Shown here: piece by piece, positions 55,493-64,000 of the stretch
How the letters are laid out: the number at the start of each line of letters is the position of its first letter
Position numbering within the stretch: the first letter of the stretch is position 1
Origin: Ancylostoma caninum
Taxonomy: Eukaryota > Nematoda > Chromadorea > Rhabditida > Ancylostomatidae
Reading direction: 5' to 3'
NCBI GenBank assembly: GCA_037903475.1
Contig: JBAJFG010000015.1
Span: 434,001-498,000, forward strand
Length of the DNA: 64,000 nt
Notes under the pieces: generated by a model
The model's input: the letters and a program-made list of their open reading frames with translations, nothing else
Told to the model about the DNA's origin: nothing
The model's database searches: none
Translations under genes and position numbers: made by a program

Positions 55493-58400
55493 ATGGAGGT
55501 CCAGTGCAGTGTGGACGACTGCGTGGCCATAGTCTGTTCAAGGTCTGGGTCTGATTCAAGCCAAAAAGGTATGAGTTGAAACAGAATATGTTCGTTATCC
55601 CAGATTACAGAAGATCATTCATACATTTTTCACGTACTTTGTGAGATATCCTGTCTAAGAGGTAATTGTTGGAGCCGTACTATGTAGGCTTTGCAGGTCA
55701 CAGGGACGTTTTGCTTCAATTAAAGGATCCAGATGGAGAACAATTGGCCGAAATCAGAGTACCTTGGCCCGAAAGCGAACCGCAGCCATCTCATGTGAGG
55801 AGATTTCGAGTTTCAATCTGTTTTGTCTTTTACTTTGGTTTTATTCAAGAATCTCACTATGTTTCCATTGTTCAGATTAAGTTCATCGAGTCCGAAGAAT
55901 GCGTCAAGTTGACAAACGAGGCCACGTATGCTACTGTCCCTATACGGTTGGTTGTAAGTTTTGTTCACATTCGACGCGGAACTATTGATTTCTCTCATTT
56001 TCTGCAGGATTTCAAAACTACGTGAAGTTCTGAATAACCGGCGAGTGAAATCGCTACCGAAACGGTTTTCAAGTTTCTCTGATCCTCCATGTGCACAAGA
56101 CAATTCCAACCAACAGAAGCTCCACGACGCTCTCAAAGATTTTGTTAGAGAGCCGGTTAGTTCCTGATCTTTAAATTCTTGGCAATATTTTTGGAAACTA
56201 TCTATTTTTTTCTCATTCTCTTTTCCTTCATGATTAAAGCAGAGAGTATTTTGGAGCATTGCTTTTGCTTTATGCCCGCTTTCGCTTTCGTTGATTCCGT
56301 GTTAATCATGTCGCTTGAGAAGAAATAATCGTCATGGAAAGCGGCACCATTTGGCTAACCCTGCCACAAAAATCACAAAAACGATTTCACCTAAACTATA
56401 TCATAAGAGGTTATTTTATGTGTATCCCGGAAATCACATTTTCATAGGTTAATGGTAAGAATGTCCAATACTGGCGAAAGAATGGCAGCAATAGATGATA
56501 TGTATGTTGATAGCCGTGACCAACGTATCATGTAACCCTTTAGGTGAATTTTAAGCTGAGAAAGTGTTCTTGAGGGTTTTGGGGCTTGGAGCGGGGGTAG
56601 CTGATCAGTTCTGGGAAAGGCTAATCCAACAGTTGGTATCGCTATAATATTTAATTATATCTTCTCAGTATAATAATTTATCTTTTAGATAGGTGATGGA
56701 AGAAATGAAATGAGGTGCAGAGCTGTCCATACAATCCTATCTTAAATTTTTCTTTCTGGGTCTTCTTGTGCTCTTTGCTTTCTTTCTTTCTGACATCGTG
56801 CTGAATCTGTTTCACCTTGCAGCTATCGGATGGTACGTGGAAACATGCATTCAAATGTTTGTCCGCGAAAGGTGCCGACGCTGATGGATTTCTGACTAAA
56901 GATGAACAAATGATTATCATAAACTTCCTACCTACGCAGTCATTCAGCTCGAAAGAACTTAAGAATATCTTCGAAGTGTTGAGGAGAACAAACATATTCA
57001 GTCCTAGGTAAGAAATTCGTTTTTTTTTAATGCTGTTACATCAGCTGTTTCACGTTGATAAGTTAAGAGATTCAGTTGTCTGTGAGTGTTTCCGTGAATT
57101 TTTGAATTTGCTCCAAAAATCTTCATGCTCGTTAATTTAGATCTAGTCTGCATGTTAGCTACTTATTTTCATCTATAGTAGTTTTCGCTCTATCCTATGT
57201 TACAGATGCCTAGCGTCTTTCTACGAATTGTGTCTGAACATGGGTCAGATCTCCTTAGTGCGATCCGTGATAGAATCAAGTGATGCTCTTTCAGAACAGT
57301 CTTTGGCTATTTTCTTGGAATACGTAGCAAGGTAAGCTAGTCATGTCCTTCCTTCTGGCAGAACCAGTGTAGGTTCAGTAGTGCAGCAGTAATTTTCTGC
57401 TGGAATTTGAGGCCACCTCGGAGATGTTTTTGTTTTTTAAATTTATTTTGCAGTATTGCATCCGAGGAGGAATCAAGAGGTGATGGTGAGCAGTTGTTAG
57501 CAGGATTGCTTCACCGTCATTTTGATCCAAGGCGACTGGCCGAATGTGCAGCGCAAAAGATCACTACGCAACACGCATCTGTTCTGTTGCAACGGTGCAT
57601 GAATTTATACGTTTCACCAGAGTATAATGGAATCGCTGAACAGGTGAGCGATTGTAGCACGTATTTTTTTCAGTCGGTTTTGTCTTTTCTGTCCGTTATC
57701 TTCGTTGTTTTCCTTCCTTTTGTTTTTTTTTTTCGTTTTTTTTCGCTGAGTGACGTGCTATTGTATCAACTCATTAGAGGGCAACCTAGTCTCCCTCGCA
57801 TCTCGTCTCTAGTCCACCATTTCATGACATAAATCATTCCGAAGTTAGGAGTAGGGACATTTGAGCTGTGTGACGAGGTCAATTCTGAATGTGTGCTCGT
57901 CCATTCAGTGTACTTGTGAACATGGAGACCTACGCTGATATTGCATGCGTCGCCTGCGCATACACTGTCTCTTAATACTGTGAAAATGATTAAAGACCGG
58001 AATTTCCCATTGTAATATTAGAATACGGGTACGCATAACGCGATGTCGGGAGGTCGATGGTCTGATTAGTGTCTTTGGATGCAAAATTGTAGATGAGTTT
58101 TTCTGTGGTGTTCTAGAAACATATAGGGAACTCCAAACGGCCATGTGCAAGGGGCGAGACCGCGGCTCGGCTCTCGGGCAGGGATACAGGGGCTCTGCAT
58201 GGTGGCTGTGGTTGTCTATTGCTGCTCATAGATCTCTAGTGTCACGTCGGGGCGCAGTCCGACCCCTCGCACACGGTCGTTTGGAGTCCCCTGTATTTAA
58301 AAAAAGCTTATGCAAGAAGCATTTAAGCTTGTAAATAAAATAACCGCAAAGGTAGCTGTGATGCAAAAGCTAGCTTGAGTTTTTTGGCCCGGAGACCTAA

Positions 58401-58759
58401 ACAAATTTGCTTCCATCAGTCACTTATGTCTACGCGTAGTATTTTTATTTTTTCTTCTTCTAGGCCCTCTCGCTGATGACTGTGTTGACAGATACATTTG
58501 GAAATCGCTTAGTTTGGGAGAGCGATTTACACGATGTAGCGAAAGAAGCGCTAGAATTCTCAGAAAGAATGGTTAGTTCCTCTACAGATGTTATATTTAT
58601 TGAATTTGCTGTGACGCTTCGTTTTAGGCTGAAATTATATCATCTTTCAAGCAAATAGAATTGAAACGATCCCGAAGCGCACGAGAAGAAGAGGATGATC
58701 CCAACGCTTTGTACACAATCGAGACCATATCATTACCACGCCGTACACTAAACTGGTGA
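55493..58759 (+). CDS. Possible NOL11/UTP8-like nucleolar protein, C-terminal half
   Basis: Nine exons: 55493-55568, 55697-55794, 55876-55946, 56008-56155, 56823-57007, 57206-57331, 57454-57643, 58464-58571, 58628-58759. They join in frame to 377 codons plus stop. The start looks like the end of a beta-propeller (CSVDDCVAIVCSRSG, then HRDVLLQLKDPDGEQLAE). The remainder is helical: TKDEQMIIINFLPTQSFS, SSDALSEQSLAIFLEYVAR, ending LYTIETISLPRRTLNW. A propeller followed by this kind of helical tail is the NOL11/UTP8 layout of the small-subunit processome. I base the call on overall pattern, not on a diagnostic motif. If correct, the N-terminal propeller is missing upstream or the gene is 5'-incomplete. 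No membrane or signal segment is seen. Confidence 0.6.
56156..56822. other. Intron, no feature supported
   Basis: A/T-rich intron of the possible NOL11-like gene. Confidence 0.5.
57644..58463. other. Intron carrying MITE T3 copy 2
   Basis: The intron holds the T3 element at 58131-58296 and T-rich runs near 57720. No other feature is supported. Confidence 0.55.
58131..58296. mobile_element. MITE family T3, copy 2
   Basis: Ends ATAGGGAACTCCAAACGGCC then ATGTGCAAGGGGCG, and the complement of ATACAGGGGACTCCAAACGA. The same family as 53275-53429, here inserted in an intron. Confidence 0.75.
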
Positions 58760-60636
58760 TGTTAAATTTTTGTTTTAGTGTTACTCGTGATCGTGGGTCG
58801 TCCTTATAGTGTTTTAACTTTTCACTGCTCACTGACTTTGCATTAGTATGTTTATATGAGAAATTATTGCTAATTTGTTGTTGCCTTGACATTTTCCTGT
58901 TGCTCAGGGCGTTGTTGATGTTGACCGTTGTTATATGTTTATAAACATTTGTAAGGTTTATGAAAGTAGAATTTTTCACACAATAACAGAAACATCTTCT
59001 GTGCGCCAGGGTTCAAGAATAAGTTGCATTTACTCAGGGAAATGGATCAGTTCATATCGGCATAGGTGCTTATTAGAGATCCAGGAACTTGTACGGCGAT
59101 CAATGATCTTGGTGGTGATCAGTGTTAACCGGAATTGGTAAATGAGGCCACACTCCAAATCGGTTATGGTAACGGAACGGTCGCGAACGATCTGGAATAG
59201 CGAGACATTGGTTATAGGTGTTTAGCTGGCCTATTGCGGCCGTGAAGCCATAGTTTTCTTCTTCACGGACTTTTTCGACTCTTTCCAAGAACTTTGGATT
59301 TACCTTAGAGTAGTAATGCAGTAAAATACCCCTTGTGTAGTGTTCTAGCATGAGGCTGGGGCAATAAAAGGACTGTGCAGGACAAAATTGACGGTTTCCT
59401 ATGACTTCGGGTCAGTGCTAACCTCTCAACAGAGTTATAAATTGTCTGATATCACCTGTGTAGATCTAATATGTTTCTGTTATCGTCCATTTCTATACAG
59501 AGTGACATTCATTCTTCTAAGTACCCTAGTTTCTAAGTATATAGCCGTAAATTTAAGCAATTTCAACTATTCTTGCGACACATACCATGTGTCTATAAAT
59601 TAGAATTTGCATGCAAATTGACTCACTTGGCTTATAATCCACGCCGGATCGTGTAGGTCGTCTGTGTCTGACAACTTCCTATACTCCAATACAGCGGTGG
59701 CCTCCTCAACGACGTCACTAGTGGCGAAGTCAAAGAAAATTTTTGCCGAAATTTGTGAAAATGTGACCAGCCGGGCGCAACAGACCACAACTGCGCGAAT
59801 CAGGCCACGATCTGGAAAAAGCAGATGTTATGTGGTGAAGATTCACGTAATTTATGGATCGACTATCATTTTCTAGAATTTTTCTTTCCATGCAAAGTTG
59901 TAAAAAATGGGGTTGTCGTATTTAAATGCTGAAAATCTCGAAAAAATACCTTGTGGACCATCTTCGAAAACCATATTTTCTTTCCGGATGCACTCCTGCA
60001 TGCACCTGTTGCATCCAAAACGTAGCCAGATCGAATCCGTGGAGTTGCACTGAAGATACCTCGATGTATGATGTTGAATAAAAAAAGGGGGTTGTCATTG
60101 GGAAGGGCATGGGTTCAGCTTCGCAGCAAAATTGTGTTCTGCTATGACAACCGTTCAAGATACCGAGCGAAGTCGCGGCCAAAAATCTAGCTGGATGGCT
60201 TAGTGATTCGGTCATCAGAATCCACTGAGGTTCAGTCGTTTGTTCCCTGTTCGCTGCAGGGCCAGAATCGCGTGTCAGAGTCCTCGGCGATCCTCACCAG
60301 CTGTTTCGAAAAAGCATTCAGAGCTAACGACTTCCAAGGAAGTTCGAGATAAATGAAAGAAAACAGAATTTCACGCAAAAAAAAAACAGAAAGAAGACAT
60401 TTAAACCAGCAAAGCAACCAGATAAAACACTTGAATCCTGAGCTCTGACGAGATCTACAGAGACAGAAAGCCCTATTCTTTAGGCCGGGTCTATGGGTAA
60501 CAGCGGCCCGTCATGGTCACTAAACCTTTTTTGGATTTCTGCACTTTGACTTTCTTGGATACACAAAGTTGTTTAGCTGTCACCAATAGAGACTTAATCT
60601 TCCCTAGAACATAGATGAAAGCGTCGACAACACCAA
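58760..60636. other. Intergenic, unassigned
   Basis: A minus-strand open frame at 59100-59351 (KFLERVEKVREEENYGF, then IGQLNTYNQ) continues partly to 58979 and looks protein-like, but I cannot name it. A plus-strand frame at 59664-59876 is also unassigned. Confidence 0.4.
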
Positions 60637-60760
60637 GGGTATGGAGCGTTATACCTGGAAAGGGCTGTGCCACGGGGCTCTTCGATTGGCGGGTTTCATG
60701 AATTGACCAATCCCAGAGCTTCTCCGCGCCGCCCTCTCCAGGTATAACGCTTCACATCCC
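60637..60760. mobile_element. Mutator-like MITE, copy 2
   Basis: Ends GGGTATGGAGCGTTATACC and the complement of GGGATGTGAAGCGTTATACC, as in 14835-14956. The 9 bp flanks do not match well, so the duplication has decayed. On the minus strand it sits between two open stretches (60760 upward and 60636 downward). Confidence 0.75.
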
Positions 60761-60896
60761 AACAGCAACGACAACAGAATGAAAGCTAAATGTATCAAAA
60801 ATCGTGGGTTTTTTCCATTAATAACCATAACCTGGCGTGATGATTTTTGTTTATGTAATATTTTTACGAACATCGAGGTGTACATGAGCAACAAAC

Positions 60897-61046
60897 CTTA
60901 TCTTCGCACTTTGCCTGACAGACAATCAGCGATCGAGCCTGGTAGAAATGCTTGGGAGTGCCGGCTGACCGCGACAAGCCGGTGGCGATGCCGTCGACCA
61001 GGGGGAACGCCAAGAGCAGCAGGAAAACATGCTTTAGGAGAGACAT
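60897..61046 (-). CDS. First exon of a small secreted protein (candidate)
   Basis: A 50-codon minus-strand exon from an ATG at 61046 to a donor AAG/GTTTGT at 60897. It encodes a clear signal peptide (MSLLKHVFLLLLAFPLVDG) followed by a short mature part ending VCQAKCEDK. The next exon is not resolved. An acceptor at 60836 would join in phase to a segment with another hydrophobic stretch (FLIHLAFILLSLLLGCEA) that runs into the MITE. Two signal-like stretches in one product is odd, so the second may be a separate start. Confidence 0.45.
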
Positions 61047-61417
61047 GCGCGGCGACTAAGCGAACGAAAAAACGGACCACCATCAGTAGGCGGTTATTAG
61101 GGCTGAGGTGAGAAGTTGACCTCTGGTGGTGCATTTGCCTTGAAAATTGCTTCACAGCGGAAATTGTGGTACTTTAGGCAAGAATTCCAGACTATCCTTA
61201 CAATTTAGTTATGTGCTCTGTTGCTGTAGAATGCTCCAAGAATTTATTAGGTGGAGTTAGTCATAAGGTTGAATTGAAGGAATCATTCGAAATTCCTGTG
61301 AATTTAGAGAAATATTAGAAAACCAGATACAATTCCGCACTAAATTCATAGATATAGAATCTCCAGCTCTTTCACAAAATGCTTAGATGAGAAATTTTCA
61401 GAGATCGACGTAAAGTG

Positions 61418-61643
61418 TGCGTTTTTCGCAGACTCGGGAAGCACGCAGCGCGACCGCACCGCTTGTGCAAGAATCCTCGCAGCGGCAACAAAGTAGAGGG
61501 CTTTCTCGATAGATGTTTAGTTTTCTTGGTAGTTAACATCAAATATGATGAGAAACTATCAAGAAAACCCTGTCACTACAGCGGTGATTCCAGCGCGAGT
61601 GACGCGGTCGCGCTGCGTGCTTTCCGTGTTAGCGAAAAATGCA
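61418..61643. mobile_element. Inverted-repeat element with about 38 bp ends
   Basis: Left TGCGTTTTTCGCAGACTCGG then GAAGCACGCAGCGCGACCGC; right is the inverted equivalent (TGCATTTTTCGCTAACACGG then AAAGCACGCAGCGCGACCGC). The middle has a smaller hairpin around GTTTTCTTGGTAG. Confidence 0.75.
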
Positions 61644-61837
61644 TCACCGTCAACGCTCGCTATGCTTTCCCTCAAATCATCTCTGCGTATTTTAACAATT
61701 TTTTTTCAAGGCCTTGGCGTTTAGAACAGCTTTGTTGCATAAGTGGGTGTATCGTAGGGAAAATGTGACTAGAACGTACATATTTATGTTGTTGAACTAC
61801 CTCCGATCAATCACTCTTGCATCGCAAAATACGGCCC

Positions 61838-62037
61838 GTCTGGTCTGCCGCACCGCGCCACCTAAGCGGCGCTATTGACCTTGTCAGGCGGCCTTTCCAT
61901 CGTTTTCTTTATGTCTTTGTCGTCAGTGCAGAGTGCTTTGAAGAGAATATAGGCAAAACATCAATTTGAGCCATACCCAACAACCACAGCACCCAGCTGA
62001 TCTGCCGCGCCGCGTAGGGGGTGCGGTGCGGCAGAAC
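61838..62037. mobile_element. GC-rich inverted-repeat element
   Basis: Left GGTCTGCCGCACCGCGCCAC then CTAAGCGGCGC; right complement GGTTCTGCCGCACCGCACCC then CCTACGCGGCGC. Imperfect ends of about 32 bp around a 140 bp spacer. Confidence 0.6.
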
Positions 62038-62531
62038 CGATATACTGTGATGCACGAATGAATGACCAGCACTGTAATTGCTCTTTCACGTAAATACCTC
62101 CTTGCCATGTTCCATCAACGATTTTTCAGCGAATCCCATCCACTTCCTTTAAATTTATCATAGACGCCGTGGTCTCTTGAGCGCTTAAACAAGGATGAAA
62201 CCTTCTCCAGATTTTTTATTATTATTATCGATATAATAACTTTATTGTTATAGAAGCGATAATTTACAGATACTGCTAGAACTAGTAAGGTAGAATTCTT
62301 TAAAATTTATGACTTCTGCTCCGATTTAGTGTCTTGAAGAGGCTGCAGCTGAAAAAATCGATTTAGACAGAACCAATTGATTTTTACTGTGGAATATAGG
62401 AAAACGGAAGACTAACGTGATCATTTTTGTTTTTTGCTGCTTCCTTAAGTCTTCGAAATTTCACTGCCATGTTCTTGTACCTAGAAAAGCGTAGGTTAGT
62501 GGAGCTACCTTGATTATAACCTTTAGACAAC
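62038..62531. other. 3' flank of the Cys-rich gene
   Basis: On the minus strand an AATAAA lies at 62220-62215, about 312 bases after the stop of the Cys-rich gene. It could be its poly(A) signal. Nothing else is supported. Confidence 0.4.
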
Positions 62532-63233
62532 TCACTTCAGGCAACACATGGTCTCAGCGCACTGTACATAACCAGGCTGGCATATACACGGAACTCCACA
62601 GGGAACGGCTATTTGTGCTGCTGAAAAAAAGCGATGGTGCAGAAACCACAGGTCGCATGTGATTGGTTGACATCTCAGGTCCACCAATGATGCGCAAACT
62701 GAGACCACGCCCCTTTGCAACTCTTGCGTTACTCACTTTGCACTTGTTGGATGCATGTTGGAAGACAAGACGGCATACACGGTGCTACACAAGTAGGTCC
62801 CGCGAAAGTTACTGCAGCTGGTACTTGTGGTGGAGGCGGTGGGGACGGAGCGGGATTAGCTGCGACACATGACGGAGCACATGCAGGCATGCATGATGGG
62901 GCACAGGTTACCTGGATTATGGTTTAGGGTTGAACAGGACTAAACTGGACATAATTCTCAGATCAATCTGCCTACCTGAGCCAGGCATGTGGCCTCACAC
63001 GTGGGCATACATTCAGTGGCGCAAACGCGTGTTGGCGATAGTTGGGTGGCAAACCTGGAATCAGGTAACTCCAAAGTCATTAGGAGCCATTTAGGGTAAA
63101 AGACTCACTGCTGTATGCATGAAGGAGTACAAGAGGGTAGACACTGTGGTGGACATGTCTGCTGCATGCACAGAGGAGAACATGAAGGCATACATCCAGG
63201 TGAGCACGGGACCATTGGAGGGCGAGGCTGAAC
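62532..63233 (-). CDS. Cysteine-rich secreted protein, 3' four exons
   Basis: Minus-strand exons 63233-63109, 63054-62976, 62911-62737 and 62620-62532 join in perfect phase to 155 codons plus stop. The sequence is built of Cys-x3-Cys units: CSPGCMPSCSPLCMQQ, CPPQCLPSCTPSCIQQ, CATECMPTCEATCLAQ, CAPSCMPACAPSC, CVAPCMPSCLPTCIQQ. It ends CQPGYVQCAETMCCLK. A PAPSPPPPP linker splits the array. Nematodes have families of secreted Cys-repeat proteins with C-x3-C and QQ spacing in cuticle or epithelial matrices. I infer an extracellular role only from this. The 5' exon with the signal peptide is not placed. A stretch starting MGLLSLLSLLMYITG at 63939 (minus) is a candidate, but no phase-compatible strong donor was found. 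Confidence 0.78.
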
Positions 63234-64000
63234 CTGAACGTGTCCGTGTTCCATAGAAATCTGACAAATGGATTTGTTCCCTCGATTCTTTCCTCCTTTG
63301 CAGTTTTCATCTGATTAGCCAGAGCTTAGTGGTAATGATGTTTATTGATTGCTGCTTTATCATGTTATTCTCCGTGCAATTATTAGGGAGTTGAAGGAGG
63401 CATCCATGATAATTTCTCCCTTTCATAATCGGCATAGTCCTAAGTTTAGCTCTACTGTGAGAGCGAACCCAGTACTTGGAAATACTTAAGTTATCGGGCA
63501 TTTCATGCAAAAACCAGTAAATGGTGTTTATTTAGTTGACCCATTTCCTAACTCCGTTCCCATCCTGAAATATTACATTACCAAGAAAATTTCCGATAAA
63601 GAAGATTTTTTCCGACCTCAACCGTCCCTATCCGGATTTTCCGAGTCCTCTTTAACAGCATCTCTTTCATTTGAGACTATAGTAAATACTTCTTTTATGT
63701 AATAGTTTATTCCTACTGCAGTTATCGATAGACGATTTCTGGAACCTAGGGTCAACAAAGTTTTACTATTTTTACAGTATTCTGCGCTACTGACCCGTGA
63801 CATTACCGCATCCTTGGAATGAAATGTTTTTCTTAAAGGCAGTGGCCAACCTCATTTCGTTCTTGGAGTTAAAGACATATGTTGCCATGTTGATCCCGGT
63901 AATGTACATCAACAGACTCAAAAGTGACAAAAGCCCCATTTTTGAAGCGATCGAAATGGCTACACTTTTGGAGCCCGGAGGCGGATCGCTCCAAAAATCC
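63234..64000. other. Upstream region of the Cys-rich gene
   Basis: It should contain the missing 5' exon of the minus-strand gene. Only the weak signal-peptide-like stretch from 63939 downward is seen. Confidence 0.35.

Overview
This is animal genomic DNA, almost certainly from a nematode. Short exons are separated by introns with TTTCAG-type acceptors. The largest gene is the 3' part of unc-89 (the nematode obscurin/titin-like giant muscle protein), and a nematode-style NAS astacin protease lies downstream. Large repeat-filled introns suggest a parasitic strongylid (hookworm-like) rather than a compact Caenorhabditis genome; that species-level placement is inference. There are no bacterial operons, CRISPR arrays, rRNA genes or convincing tRNA genes.

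Layout. (1) 2993-29641 (+): C-terminal part of unc-89. I assembled 36 exons by eye from splice sites. They join in one continuous frame of about 1,465 codons: kinase PK1 (from the end of its N-lobe), a charged and proline-rich interkinase region, an Ig domain, an FN3 domain, kinase PK2 and a basic tail. Its introns hold microsatellites, a 1.8 kb (GAAT)n array, a hAT-like MITE, a Mutator-like MITE and retroposon tails. (2) 29642-39300: a retroelement graveyard. It holds a Penelope-like GIY-YIG ORF followed by a hammerhead-ribozyme-like motif, two more hammerhead motifs on the minus strand, a decayed DIRS/PAT-like element, two decayed non-LTR reverse transcriptase copies and three copies of a direct repeat. 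(3) 40019-43991 (+): 12 exons of a secreted astacin metalloprotease with EGF-like and CUB-like C-terminal domains. (4) 45278-53011 (+): about 21 small exons of an unrecognised gene (about 508 aa) with a Lys/Ser/Glu-rich N-terminal half. (5) 55493-58759 (+): 9 exons of a 377 aa product, possibly the C-terminal half of a NOL11/UTP8-like nucleolar protein. (6) 60897-61046 (-): an exon with a signal peptide. (7) 62532-63233 (-): four 3' exons of a cysteine-rich secreted protein.

The region is unusually rich in short inverted-repeat elements (MITEs). I can delimit about a dozen families by terminal inverted repeats, four insertions of them with target-site duplications, nearly all in introns or between genes. 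The genes are not functionally linked as far as I can see: muscle M-line protein, secreted protease, possible ribosome biogenesis factor, secreted Cys-rich protein. The least expected signals are the hammerhead-like motifs tied to a Penelope-like element, the higher-order structure of the tetranucleotide array, and two MITEs built of TTCGAA-rich tandem repeats.
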